From UMGS1387 sp045541355 (GTDB taxonomy: Bacteria > Bacillota > Clostridia > Oscillospirales > CAG-382), in contig JAZQIW010000018.1 of NCBI GenBank assembly GCA_045541355.1, positions 1-19,648 of the forward strand: a stretch of 19,648 nucleotides of DNA, read 5' to 3'. Made by a program: the position numbers and the translations under genes. Shown in pieces: positions 6,378-15,197 of the stretch (positions within the stretch are counted from its first letter, which is position 1; every line of letters begins with the position of its first letter). The notes beneath the pieces were generated by a model. That model saw only the letters and a program-made list of their open reading frames with translations. It searched no databases and was not told the origin of the DNA.

Positions 6378-8624
6378 ATGGATAACCAATCAGCAAAAAC
6401 AAATGTAAAAGGTCTTGTAGAAAACATAACCTTTCATAATCCCGATAATGGATATACAATATGTACAATAGATTGCGAGGGTGAGGAAATCACCCTTGTC
6501 GGCTGTATACCCGCAATTAATGAGGGAGAGTATATCTATGCCGAAGGCTGTTGGAAGAACCATCCCACCTATGGCGAACAGTTCAACGTTGAAAGCTATC
6601 GAAAAGAGCTTCCTGCAACAACCGATGCAATACTTGCATACCTTTCCTCGGGCGTAATAAAGGGCATAGGCCCTGTCACGGCAAAGAGAATCGTGGATAA
6701 ATACGGCGAGGAGTCCCTTAAAGTGCTTGAGGAGCATCCCGAATATCTTACCGATATCAAGGGAATTACCGCAAAGAGAGTAAATGAAATAAGCCAAAGC
6801 TTTAAGGAACAGTATGGAATGCGGCAGGTAATGCTCTACTTTGAGGGTATGCTTTCGCCGAGACTTTCTCTTAAAGCCTATAAAAAATGGGGAAATGCCG
6901 CCGTTGATGTCCTGCGGAATAATCCCTACCTTCTCTGTGAGGAGCTTGACGGAATAGGCTTTGAAAAGGCAGATGCCATGGCAAAAAAAATCGGCTTTGC
7001 CTTTGATAGCCATGAACGTATCGCCTCGGGAATAAAATATATGCTCTCGCTGGAGCTGTCAAGAAACGGACATTGCTGTACTCCCCTTTCAACACTCCTC
7101 TCTCATACCTCCACCGTTCTTCAGGTAAGACGCGAGGAAATCGAAGAGGTCGTGGCAAGCCTCTCTCAGTGCGGCGAGCTTGTGGCTGTAAAGAGCGCAG
7201 AGGGAGATATACAGGTATACTTAGAAAACGTGTACCGCACAGAAAAGTACTGTGCCGAAAAGCTGCTGCTTCTCGATAGGGCGGCAACAGAGCTTCCGAT
7301 ACAGAATATAGATTATGAGATTGATAAGGTAGAAAAAGAGCTTGATATACATTTTGCACCTCTGCAAAGAGTAGCCGTCAAAAACTCTCTTACACGAGGA
7401 GTGGTTGTAGTAACAGGCGGACCCGGAACGGGAAAAACCACGGTAATCAGGGCAATAATTGCCCTTGTGAAAAAGCTGGACTTGCCCTTTTGCCTTGCGG
7501 CGCCCACGGGAAGAGCAGCTAAAAGAATGTCCGTAAAGTCGGGCGAAAAGGCGGCAACAATCCATAGACTGCTCGAATGTAAAAGCGTGGGTGATGAGGA
7601 TGAGGCGCTTTTCGGCAGAGACGAGGATAACCTGCTTGAGGATGACGTAATCATCATAGATGAAGCATCCATGGTGGATGTGTTTCTGTTCTGCTCTCTG
7701 CTTCGCGCAATCCGCCCCGGTGCAAGACTGATAATCATCGGCGATGCCGACCAGCTTAGTCCCGTCGGTGCAGGCGAGGTCTTCAGCGATATAATAAAAA
7801 GCGACTGCTTTATGTCGGTGCGCCTTACCGACATTTTCAGACAAGCAAAGGGAAGCAGCATTGTCACCAATGCCCATCTTATAAAAGACGGCAGAATGCC
7901 GGTTGCCGATAACAGAGGCGATTACTTTTTCTTAAAACGCACAAGGAGCGATGAGCTTAAAAAGCTTATTGTTGAGCTTTGCACAGACAGGCTTCCCAAG
8001 GCATACGGCTTCGACAGCATCTCGGATATTCAGATTATCTGCCCGACGCGTAAGGGCGAGGCAGGAACGGTGTCCCTCAACGCCATGATGCAGAAAATAT
8101 TAAATCCTCCGGCAGTAAATAAAATTGAGCATAAGGTGGGCGAGATAATATATAGACGCGGCGATAAAATCATGGCTGTGCGTAATAACTATGATATTGA
8201 ATGGACAGACGATGAGGGCAAAAAGGGCTGCGGAATATTCAACGGAGATATCGGGGTAATTACCGAGATTGACAGAATAAACCAGTGCTTTAAAGTGTTT
8301 TTTGATGACGGCAGAACGGCTCTTCTCGACTACTCCTGTTTTGATGATATTGAGCACGCCTATGCAATAACGGTGCATAAGAGTCAGGGCTCGGAATATA
8401 AATCTGTTATCATTCCCCTGATGGACTGCCCCTCGGGTCTCTTGTCAAGAAATATGCTTTATACCGCCGTAACGCGCGCCGAAAGACTCGCCATTCTTAC
8501 GGGCAGAACCGAAACGCTTGAGGACATGGTTTCCAACGTCAGAAAGAACCCGCGCTTTACGGGACTTTCACGTATGCTGCTGTCGGTAAAAAACAAAAGA
8601 TATTCAGACAACGATGAGGAATAA
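6378..8624 (+). CDS. recD2: ATP-dependent RecD2-type DNA helicase
   Basis: A 748-residue superfamily 1B helicase that unwinds DNA 5' to 3'; in bacteria without RecBC, RecD2 acts in replication-fork and recombination repair. The N-terminal third holds the OB-like start (VKGLVENITFHNPDNGYTIC) and helix-hairpin-helix repeats (GVIKGIGPVTAKRIVDKYGE, then LTDIKGITAKRV), typical of RecD2. Helicase motifs follow: Walker A GGPGTGKTT (347-355, Lys353), Walker B IIDEASMVD (Asp428, Glu429), GDADQLSPVG, LTDIFRQ, the HKSQGSE motif (His667) and YTAVTRAE. Length is normal for the family. The ATG directly follows an A/G-only tract at the end of the repeat element; no GGAGG-like site is visible, so translation initiation here looks unusual. 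The next gene begins 21 bases after the stop. Repair role is by family, not shown here. Confidence 0.95.
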   Translation: MDNQSAKTNVKGLVENITFHNPDNGYTICTIDCEGEEITLVGCIPAINEGEYIYAEGCWKNHPTYGEQFNVESYRKELPATTDAILAYLSSGVIKGIGPVTAKRIVDKYGEESLKVLEEHPEYLTDIKGITAKRVNEISQSFKEQYGMRQVMLYFEGMLSPRLSLKAYKKWGNAAVDVLRNNPYLLCEELDGIGFEKADAMAKKIGFAFDSHERIASGIKYMLSLELSRNGHCCTPLSTLLSHTSTVLQVRREEIEEVVASLSQCGELVAVKSAEGDIQVYLENVYRTEKYCAEKLLLLDRAATELPIQNIDYEIDKVEKELDIHFAPLQRVAVKNSLTRGVVVVTGGPGTGKTTVIRAIIALVKKLDLPFCLAAPTGRAAKRMSVKSGEKAATIHRLLECKSVGDEDEALFGRDEDNLLEDDVIIIDEASMVDVFLFCSLLRAIRPGARLIIIGDADQLSPVGAGEVFSDIIKSDCFMSVRLTDIFRQAKGSSIVTNAHLIKDGRMPVADNRGDYFFLKRTRSDELKKLIVELCTDRLPKAYGFDSISDIQIICPTRKGEAGTVSLNAMMQKILNPPAVNKIEHKVGEIIYRRGDKIMAVRNNYDIEWTDDEGKKGCGIFNGDIGVITEIDRINQCFKVFFDDGRTALLDYSCFDDIEHAYAITVHKSQGSEYKSVIIPLMDCPSGLLSRNMLYTAVTRAERLAILTGRTETLEDMVSNVRKNPRFTGLSRMLLSVKNKRYSDNDEE

Positions 8625-8645
8625 CGCTTGCGAAAGGATAAAAAA

Positions 8646-9725
8646 ATGCAAAACTTAAAAGAATTCCTTAAAGAAATAATCCTTCTTCCGACCGTCTCGG
8701 GCTTTGAAGGTATGTCGGCAGAAAGGATAATGGAGAAATGCTGCGAATTTGCAGACGGCTTCTTCAATGAATGCCGCGTAACAAAAACGGGAAGCGTCGT
8801 GCTTGCAAGAAAATGCGGCAGAAAAAACGCGAAAAAACTCTGCTTTGACGCGCATCTCGATACCATCGGCTTTGCCGTCTCGGAAATCTGCGGTGACGGA
8901 TACCTGAGACTTTCTCCCCTCGGCGGCATCGACTCAAATATCCTTCCCTCATCCGAGGTGCTGATTCTCGGAAATCAGCATATACGCGGCGTATTCTCGT
9001 CAATTCCTCCACACCTGTCGGGTTCGGATAAGCTGCCGGCAGTGGGAGAGCTGCTTGTGGATACGGGCTTTGAACATGAAAATCTGTGCAGCATCGTAAG
9101 CGTAGGCACGCCCGCCATGTTCTTGCCCCACTTTACAGAGCTTCTCGGCGACAGAATAAGCTCGGTACACCTCGACGATAAAATATGCATTGCCGCAATT
9201 ATGAATGCCGTAAAACAGCTTTCAGCCAACCCAACCGAAAACACCGATATTTACTGCTACCTCAGCTCGGGCGAGGAAAGAGGCGGCAACGGCTCCTACC
9301 ATCTGTATGAGGAAATATCCCCCGATGCACTCATTGTCCTTGACGTAAACTTCGCAAAGGAAAAGGGCTCGGTCGAGGGCGAATACGGTGTTCTTTCCGA
9401 GGGTGCCATGCTCTCATATTCGGCAGTAACAAGCGTCGAATTCACACGCTTTGTCGAAAAATGTGCAAAGGGTATTCCCCTTCAGCTTGTCAATGAAATG
9501 ACCTACACCGGAACAAACGCCGATGTTGCCGCACGTATGGGCCTCGGTGTCCCCTGTGCCGTAATGTCGGTTCCCATAAAGTATATGCACTCCTATGTAG
9601 AGACGGCAGACATGAATGACGTGCTCTCGGTATCGTCTGTTCTTGTAAACGCCGCAAGGGAATATGATAAGTCCCCTGTATGTATACCTGTATACCACAA
9701 AGGAGGCGAAACAAATGAGCTTTAA
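8646..9725 (+). CDS. M42-family metallo-aminopeptidase (first of three)
   Basis: A 359-residue cytosolic aminopeptidase/glucanase-type (M42, TET-like) protein; family members form dodecameric shells that trim peptides using two metal ions. All expected ligands are visible: His70 and Asp72 in AHLDTIG, Asp177 in HLDDKIC, the catalytic Glu210 and ligand Glu211 in SGEERGGNG, Asp233 in VLDVNF, and His315 in YMHSYVE. The start is ATG 8646, 7 bases after AAAGGA (8633-8638); an upstream in-frame TTG at 8628 precedes that site and is rejected. The gene overlaps the next one by 11 bases. It is diverged from its neighbour (for example LSGSDKL where the neighbour has LSPDKSR), so it is not a recent duplicate. 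The substrate is unknown. Confidence 0.9.
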   Translation: MQNLKEFLKEIILLPTVSGFEGMSAERIMEKCCEFADGFFNECRVTKTGSVVLARKCGRKNAKKLCFDAHLDTIGFAVSEICGDGYLRLSPLGGIDSNILPSSEVLILGNQHIRGVFSSIPPHLSGSDKLPAVGELLVDTGFEHENLCSIVSVGTPAMFLPHFTELLGDRISSVHLDDKICIAAIMNAVKQLSANPTENTDIYCYLSSGEERGGNGSYHLYEEISPDALIVLDVNFAKEKGSVEGEYGVLSEGAMLSYSAVTSVEFTRFVEKCAKGIPLQLVNEMTYTGTNADVAARMGLGVPCAVMSVPIKYMHSYVETADMNDVLSVSSVLVNAAREYDKSPVCIPVYHKGGETNEL

Positions 9726-10740
9726 GCAAATAGACCTCTCGCTTCTTGAAAAGCTCTGCAACGCCCACGGTGTTTCGGGGTATGAGACAGAGGTTGCAGA
9801 TATAATAATCGAATATATAAAAGACGGCTGCGATACTGTAATGAAAGACGGTGTCGGAAACGTGCTTGCCTTCAAAAAGGGCAAAAAGACACCAAGGGAG
9901 CCGATTATGCTGTGTGCCCATATGGACGAGGTCGGCTTTTCGGTAAAGAATATAAATGACGACGGAACCCTTGATTTTCTTCAGGTGGGAATGTCGGGCA
10001 CGGTGCTTCCGTCAAAGAGGGTGCTTGTGGGAAAGAACAGAATTCCCGGCGTCATAAGCTCAAGACCCGTTCACCTTTCGCCCGATAAATCAAGAGCAGT
10101 AAAGCAGTCTGACCTTGTTATAGATATCGGTGCAAAGGACAGAAAGCAGGCAGAGGCTCTTGACCTTTTTGCCTCCTATGCCGCCTTTGACAGCCCCTTT
10201 TACCTCTTGGGAGACGGACTTGTAAAGGCAAAGGCACTTGATGACAGAATCGGCTGTGCCGTTATGTGTATGCTTACAAAACAAGAGCTTGAAAACGATG
10301 TTTATTTTGCCTTCACCGTCGGCGAGGAGCTTGGCGGAACGGGCGCAATTGCCGCAACAAACAGAATAAAACCCGGCACCGCCCTTGTGCTTGAGGGCAC
10401 AACCGCCTCGGATTTGCACGGCTGCAACGAAAAGGATATGGTTTGCAGACCGAGACACGGTGCTGTCTGCCCCTTTATGGACGGCGGCACAATGTATGAT
10501 AACGGTTTATATACCTGTATACTTGATTTGGCAAAGAAAAACAACATCAAGGTACAGACCAAGACAAAGATAGCAGGCGGAACAGACGGTGCCAAGATAC
10601 AGCGCACAAAGCTTGCCGTCAGGGTATGCGCCCTGTCGCTTGCCTGCCGATATATACACACCGCCTCGAGTGTCGGCTCGATTGATGACATGAACTCAAT
10701 CCTTGCCCTCTCAGAGCTTTTTATAAACAGTATTCAGTAA
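9715..10740 (+). CDS. M42-family metallo-aminopeptidase (second of three)
   Basis: A 341-residue M42 peptidase with a complete active site: His69 and Asp71 in AHMDEVGF, Asp176 in ALDDRIG, Glu204 and Glu205 in GEELGGTG, Glu227 in VLEGTT (Glu in place of Asp is a known family variant), and His315 in CRYIHT. The pattern GGTDGAKIQ before the last His is also typical. ATG at 9715 is chosen because AAAGGAGG (9699-9706) lies 8 bases upstream. The start lies inside the previous gene, with stop and start in an 11-base overlap, so translation is probably coupled. An upstream in-frame ATG at 9664 adds 17 residues unlike the family and is rejected. Presumed function is removal of N-terminal residues from peptides in the cytoplasm, perhaps in a mixed shell with its neighbours. 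Confidence 0.92.
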   Translation: MSFKQIDLSLLEKLCNAHGVSGYETEVADIIIEYIKDGCDTVMKDGVGNVLAFKKGKKTPREPIMLCAHMDEVGFSVKNINDDGTLDFLQVGMSGTVLPSKRVLVGKNRIPGVISSRPVHLSPDKSRAVKQSDLVIDIGAKDRKQAEALDLFASYAAFDSPFYLLGDGLVKAKALDDRIGCAVMCMLTKQELENDVYFAFTVGEELGGTGAIAATNRIKPGTALVLEGTTASDLHGCNEKDMVCRPRHGAVCPFMDGGTMYDNGLYTCILDLAKKNNIKVQTKTKIAGGTDGAKIQRTKLAVRVCALSLACRYIHTASSVGSIDDMNSILALSELFINSIQ

Positions 10741-10764
10741 CCCTTGCAGGAAAGGAAAATCGAA

Positions 10765-11706
10765 ATGATAAACAAAAAAATTCTTGACACAAAGAGCGTT
10801 TCGGGACTTACGGGCGAAATGACAAGGCTGCTCGAAAAGGAGCTGTCGGGATGCTTTGACTCCATGGAAACGGATGCGCTCGGCTCGGTTGTATTTTCAA
10901 AGAAGGCGGGCGCGGGAAAAAAGCTTATGCTTTCCTGCGGCATTGATACGGCAGGTCTTATTGCCACATATGCAGAGGGCACAAAGATATCGGTAAGCTC
11001 TCTCGGCTCGTTTCATGTGGGAAATCTTGCCTTTGGCAGAGTATGCTTTGAAAAGCTCTCGGGTGTTCTTGTTCCCTCGGGGGCATACAGCTTTGACACA
11101 CCCATCACCGACTATGTGGTTGAAACCTTTGATAAAAAGGCAAAGGACAAAATACAGCTTGGGGACACAGCATATTTTGACGAGGGCATAAAGTGCCACG
11201 GCGGAAAGCTGTACACGGGCTTTGCAAGCGGTGCAAAGATGAGCATTGCCTTTACGGCAGAGCTTTTCAAAAAGCTTGTGGGTGAAGGTGACCGCTTCTT
11301 GAAAGAAAACGGCATAGGCGAGCTTTATGCGGCGTTTCTCGGACAGGAGAGCCTTGGCTCAAGAGGAGCATCAAGCACCGCCTCGGGCATAAACCCCGAC
11401 TATATCATTCATGTCTGTCCCATGGACATGACAGAGAAGAATGTCGGAAGCTTTGACTTTTCCGACGGTGTTGCCGTAAAAATGCTTGACAGGGCATTTG
11501 TTGCAGCCCCCGAGGCACTCTCTCTTTGCGAGACAATGCTAAAAGAGCTGGGCGTAAAGAACAAGCGCAGAGTCAGCAACAATTCATACAGCGCACTTAA
11601 AAATCTCGGACTCTGCGATAAGGGTGCATTTGTCTGCGAAATCGGCATCCCCGTAAAGTTCACGGGAACACGCGCAGAGCTTGTCTCGGACCCCTTCAGG
11701 GCTTAG
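10765..11706 (+). CDS. Degenerate M42-like protein, probable pseudoenzyme (third of three)
   Basis: A 313-residue protein that lines up along its length with the two M42 peptidases before it but lacks most metal ligands. The AHMD site reads CGID (residues 58-61: His replaced by Gly59, Asp61 kept). The LDDR site reads ASGA (154-157), losing the bridging Asp. GEELGG reads GQESLGS (193-199), with the catalytic Glu replaced by Gln194. The final YIHT reads VKFTGT, losing the last His. The reading frame is intact and has a good ribosome binding site (AAAGGA, 9 bases before ATG 10765), so it looks selected rather than decayed. A structural or regulatory subunit of a mixed M42 assembly is a reasonable inference. 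An in-frame TTG at 10744 lies upstream of that site and is rejected. Confidence 0.8.
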   Translation: MINKKILDTKSVSGLTGEMTRLLEKELSGCFDSMETDALGSVVFSKKAGAGKKLMLSCGIDTAGLIATYAEGTKISVSSLGSFHVGNLAFGRVCFEKLSGVLVPSGAYSFDTPITDYVVETFDKKAKDKIQLGDTAYFDEGIKCHGGKLYTGFASGAKMSIAFTAELFKKLVGEGDRFLKENGIGELYAAFLGQESLGSRGASSTASGINPDYIIHVCPMDMTEKNVGSFDFSDGVAVKMLDRAFVAAPEALSLCETMLKELGVKNKRRVSNNSYSALKNLGLCDKGAFVCEIGIPVKFTGTRAELVSDPFRA

Positions 11707-11754
11707 AAACCGATTCTTTTGACAAAGCTTTGCGAAAACAGCACGTCAAATGTA

Positions 11755-11783
11755 AAAAAGCATTGCATTACAACGCTTTTTAT
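11755..11783 (+). terminator. Possible weak terminator after the M42 genes
   Basis: AAAAAGC (11755-11761) pairs with GCTTTTT (11775-11781), extended inward by TTG/CAA after one A-C mismatch, with loop CATTA. The stem is AT-rich and overlaps the promoter called here, so termination strength is doubtful. Confidence 0.35.
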
Positions 11784-11791
11784 GTTAGAAT
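11763..11791 (+). promoter_or_regulatory. Probable sigma-A promoter for the yybS-gdpP-argS gene group
   Basis: TTGCAT (11763-11768) and TAGAAT (11786-11791) are separated by 17 bases, and TG lies at 11783-11784, giving an extended -10. It stands in the 141-bp gap before the next gene, whose start is at 11848. A perfect TTGACA at 11719-11724 has no matching -10 box and was not used. Confidence 0.6.
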
Positions 11792-11847
11792 ATAGTGATA
11801 AGCTAAAGATATTTATATAGCACTTGGAAAGGAGCTGCACCGACGAA

Positions 11848-13137
11848 ATGAACGGCAATCCCAGAGGCACAAACGAAATAACCGAAATCGGTGCCATCCG
11901 AAGCCTTCTTGCAGACATAAAAAACGCCGAAAGCCGAAAGCACTTCAAAACCTCTTTTCATGTTTTGTACTGTCTTGTGACTGCGGCAATTCTCTATCTT
12001 ACAATTGATTCAAGAAGCCTCGGCTTTTCCGCCCTGCCAACGCTGATAGGAGTGTTCCTGTTTTCGGCAATGAGCGTCTTTACAAACGGCTACTCTCCCG
12101 TTTTTTGCAAGGTAATCGCCTTTTTTTCCGGCCCGTTAATCTATGCCGCAAGGCATCTTGCCCTCTCGGATTTAAGCTATGAGGCGGCTGCTCTTGATGC
12201 AACACTTCTTCTTTGCTGTGTACTGCTCAGTGCGGTTTTTACCCTCGGCATAGCACTCGGCAAAACAAAGCTGTGGATTTTCACGGCAGCAAGCATCTGC
12301 TTTGGTATATTCATTCTGCTGTCGGTTTATATATCGGCAAGCATAACATATGACAGCATCTCTCCCTCTGTGCTTATAAAGGCGGTTGACGGGTATTTTG
12401 AAGAGTTTTCAAAAGAGTATACCTTGGCAGTCGAAGAAGCACTTTCGGATGAGCAAAGCTTTGAGGCAATAAAGCAGCTTTTGTCTCCCGGCGCCGATGC
12501 TTCGGCAGAGGAGCTGATTTCTGCGGCAAAGCAGACGGTGGAAGCCGCCGTCAGCCTTTCAAAGCCCCTTGTTCCGTCTGCGCTCTGTCTTATGTGTATG
12601 CTCTTATCCTTTATTGCCCTGCTCTTTCTTTCGGCAATAACACGTATTTTCAGGATAAACGTCTTTGTATGCATAATGGACACACGCTGGAAATACCGCC
12701 TGCCCCTTATCGGATACAGGGTATATGATATTTTACTGTTTATATACATTGTCGGCTTGTTTGTGGCTCTTCCGTCAAATATTGCAGCGACGGTTGTAAA
12801 CCTGCTGCTGATTTTGACTCCCTTTGTTTTTTGCCGCGGAATATCGGCAATATACTCCTTTTTCCGCAGCAAGGATATACCGGGTCCCGTATGCGTTATG
12901 GCAACAGGTGCAATCGTTGTCGTAAGCCTTATGTTTGTCGGCATATATTCGGCATTCATCATAGGCTCTGTCGGCGTTTTCCATGCCTCGGGGAAGGAAA
13001 AGGAGGAACGGCTTCTGCTCTTTTCAAAAATGCAGGAGGAAAACGAGTATATCGACAGGATAAGAAAGAAGAACGAGTCCTCGGAACAAAAAGACGCTGC
13101 CGAACAGGACTCTTATAACTCAGAAAACAAAGACTAA
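11848..13137 (+). CDS. YybS-like (DUF2232) polytopic membrane protein
   Basis: A 429-residue integral membrane protein with about eight hydrophobic segments. A short N-terminal cytoplasmic part precedes them, and a hydrophilic region of about 75 residues (VDGYFEEFSKEYTLAVEEA onward) splits them in two groups. The protein ends in a charged tail of about 48 residues (GKEKEERLLLFSKMQEENEY onward), longer than usual for the family. YybS-type proteins commonly sit directly upstream of gdpP in Firmicutes, and the last membrane pair (FVFCRGISAIYSFF, then GAIVVVSLMFVGIYSAF) fits that family. The call rests mainly on this position and topology. ATG 11848 is the first start after AAAGGAG (11828-11834); the spacing of 13 is long. 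Function is unknown; 36 bases separate it from gdpP. Confidence 0.65.
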   Translation: MNGNPRGTNEITEIGAIRSLLADIKNAESRKHFKTSFHVLYCLVTAAILYLTIDSRSLGFSALPTLIGVFLFSAMSVFTNGYSPVFCKVIAFFSGPLIYAARHLALSDLSYEAAALDATLLLCCVLLSAVFTLGIALGKTKLWIFTAASICFGIFILLSVYISASITYDSISPSVLIKAVDGYFEEFSKEYTLAVEEALSDEQSFEAIKQLLSPGADASAEELISAAKQTVEAAVSLSKPLVPSALCLMCMLLSFIALLFLSAITRIFRINVFVCIMDTRWKYRLPLIGYRVYDILLFIYIVGLFVALPSNIAATVVNLLLILTPFVFCRGISAIYSFFRSKDIPGPVCVMATGAIVVVSLMFVGIYSAFIIGSVGVFHASGKEKEERLLLFSKMQEENEYIDRIRKKNESSEQKDAAEQDSYNSENKD

Positions 13138-13173
13138 TCTATAAATTTCAGTGAAAAAGGAGAAAGGCTTGCA

Positions 13174-15165
13174 ATGAAAAAGAACAAATTCAAGCTGTTG
13201 AATGGGTTAAAGAAGAGACAAACCTCTCTTTGCGCCGAAATTCTTTTATTCCTCCTCACGCTTGTCAGCTTAAACTCGGATTCACCCATGCCCATCCTTT
13301 GCGGCACGGCGTTTGTAATCTACTCCGCCCTTTTTGTCGTAACCCTTGTTCGCGACAGCAAAAAAACAAAGCTATCCTCGGACAGCCCCCTTCTCTCGGG
13401 CATTACCCGTGACTTTGTCACCTCATCAAAAAGACCGGTTGTTATCGTTGACAAAAACTGCAGTATATCCTGGTACAACGGTGCTTTTCTTGAAATGCTG
13501 GGCACAAAGGGTGCGCTTTACGGCAAAAGCATCACCGAGGAAATAAGCCACGCGCTCAATGCCGCAAGGCTCTTCCGCGATGACTACACAAGCCTTGAAT
13601 TGTCTGTTAGAGACGTAAGATACGAGGTTTCCTGCCACACCGTCACAAGTGCGGGCAAGAGCTTCTGTCTGCTCATGTGGAACGATATTTCCGAGCTTGC
13701 AAATTTCAAAAACCTGCTTGACATGAAAAATGTTCTTGTCGCCTTTATTGTAATTGACAATTTCTCCGAGGCGATGCAGTTTGTTCAGGACAAGTCAAGA
13801 ACTGCCGCCGCCATTATCGGAAGCGAGCTTGACGCATGGTGCGCCTCCATCGGCGGTATTATAAAGGAATACGACAGAGAAAAGTATATGCTTGCCTTTG
13901 AAAAAAAGCATCTTGAAGAGCTCAGAGAAAGCAAGTTTGACATTCTCGATAAAATAAGAAGCATAACGGTTGACGATGTGGCAATGCAGTTTACGGCATC
14001 CATAGGTATTGCCTGTCTTGAAGGCACTCTTGCAGAAAAGGAAGCGGCATCAAGAAGCTGTCTTGACCTTGCCCTTCAGCGAGGCGGCGACCAGGCTGTT
14101 CTCAAGATTGACTCCACCATGGAGTTTTACGGCGGCAGAAGCCAGACGGTGCAGAAAAAGACCAAGGTGCGCTCCCGTGTTGTTGCAAAAGAGCTTGTAT
14201 CCCTCATGAAGCAATGCTCCAACGTCATTGTTATGGGACATAAGTTTGCAGACCATGACTGTATTGCATCAAGTGTTGCCGTTTCCCGTATTGCAAAGCA
14301 CGTGGGAAAGCCGGTTAATGTTGTTGTAAACATTCACGACTTCAACCTCAAGGCTATCTTCAACAGCATGAGAGGTCAGAAGGAATACACCGACCTTTTT
14401 GTTGACAGAGAAAGCGCACAGGAGCTTATGCGTGCCGACACCCTTCTTGTTGTGTGCGACGTAAACAACGTAAAGCTCTTTGAGGTTCCCGAAATATACG
14501 AGGCGGCATCCAACATTGTAATTCTCGACCACCACAGAAAGACGGCAGACTTTTCAAATGAGCCGAAAATCGCCTATATCGAGCCTGCGGCTTCCTCCGT
14601 TTCCGAGCTTATGAGCGAAATCTTAGAGGAGGTTCTCACCGCCGGCACACTTCCCGCCGTTGAAGCAAATCTCATTCTCGCCGGTATCATTCTCGATACC
14701 AAGCAGTTTACCAAAAACACGGGCGTGCGTACCTTCGGTGCGGCTCTGTATCTCAGGAGCGAGGGTGCAAGCCCCTATGAAGCACAAAAGCTCTTCCGTA
14801 CAAGCCTTGACGAATTTATGCGCGAAAATCAATTTGAAAACAACATACAGATATACAGAGACTGCATAGCAATCTCCACCTACGAGGGCGAAGCAAACGG
14901 CGGTGACAGAATTGCCGCGGCAAAGGCTGCCGACAGACTGCTCACCATTGAAGGCGTTTCCACCTCATTTGTGCTGTGCACCGTCGGTGACGAAATCAGC
15001 ATTTCGGCACGCTCTGACGGAAACATAAATGTTCAGCTCGTTCTCGAGTCACTCGGAGGCGGCGGACACTTTGATTCGGCAGGTGCACAGGTTAAGGACA
15101 TGACCATGAGACAGACCCTTGAAGCTCTCAAGCAAGCAATTGACGCCTTTATCGGCGAAGAATAA
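13174..15165 (+). CDS. gdpP: Cyclic-di-AMP phosphodiesterase GdpP (DHH/DHHA1)
   Basis: A 663-residue membrane-bound enzyme that hydrolyses c-di-AMP and so affects osmolyte balance, wall homeostasis and stress resistance. Two membrane helices lie at about 18-58, a PAS-like domain at about 80-180, and a degenerate GGDEF domain at about 185-310 ending in the family signature LQRGGDQAVLK. The DHH domain carries GHKFADHD (His356, Asp360, Asp362) and LDHHRK (Asp452, His453, His454), with the PAASSVSEL motif after it. The DHHA1 part ends with GGGGHFDSAG (628-637). Length is usual. One small oddity is VVCDVNN where family members usually have VVDTHK; the Asp is kept. AAGGAGA (13157-13163) sits 10 bases before ATG. 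In most Firmicutes the next gene is rplI; here it is parA. Confidence 0.93.
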   Translation: MKKNKFKLLNGLKKRQTSLCAEILLFLLTLVSLNSDSPMPILCGTAFVIYSALFVVTLVRDSKKTKLSSDSPLLSGITRDFVTSSKRPVVIVDKNCSISWYNGAFLEMLGTKGALYGKSITEEISHALNAARLFRDDYTSLELSVRDVRYEVSCHTVTSAGKSFCLLMWNDISELANFKNLLDMKNVLVAFIVIDNFSEAMQFVQDKSRTAAAIIGSELDAWCASIGGIIKEYDREKYMLAFEKKHLEELRESKFDILDKIRSITVDDVAMQFTASIGIACLEGTLAEKEAASRSCLDLALQRGGDQAVLKIDSTMEFYGGRSQTVQKKTKVRSRVVAKELVSLMKQCSNVIVMGHKFADHDCIASSVAVSRIAKHVGKPVNVVVNIHDFNLKAIFNSMRGQKEYTDLFVDRESAQELMRADTLLVVCDVNNVKLFEVPEIYEAASNIVILDHHRKTADFSNEPKIAYIEPAASSVSELMSEILEEVLTAGTLPAVEANLILAGIILDTKQFTKNTGVRTFGAALYLRSEGASPYEAQKLFRTSLDEFMRENQFENNIQIYRDCIAISTYEGEANGGDRIAAAKAADRLLTIEGVSTSFVLCTVGDEISISARSDGNINVQLVLESLGGGGHFDSAGAQVKDMTMRQTLEALKQAIDAFIGEE

Positions 15166-15197
15166 AGATAAAGAGACAGAAAGAAAGTAAAAGCATA

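Noticed and set aside
7221..7877. Long minus-strand frames opposite recD2 and other genes (for example 218 codons here)
   Set aside because: They are shadows of strongly conserved coding sequence on the + strand and show no family motifs.
11719..11724. Perfect TTGACA as a -35 box after the M42 genes
   Set aside because: No acceptable -10 box lies 16-18 bases downstream; the TTGCAT/TAGAAT pair is better placed.
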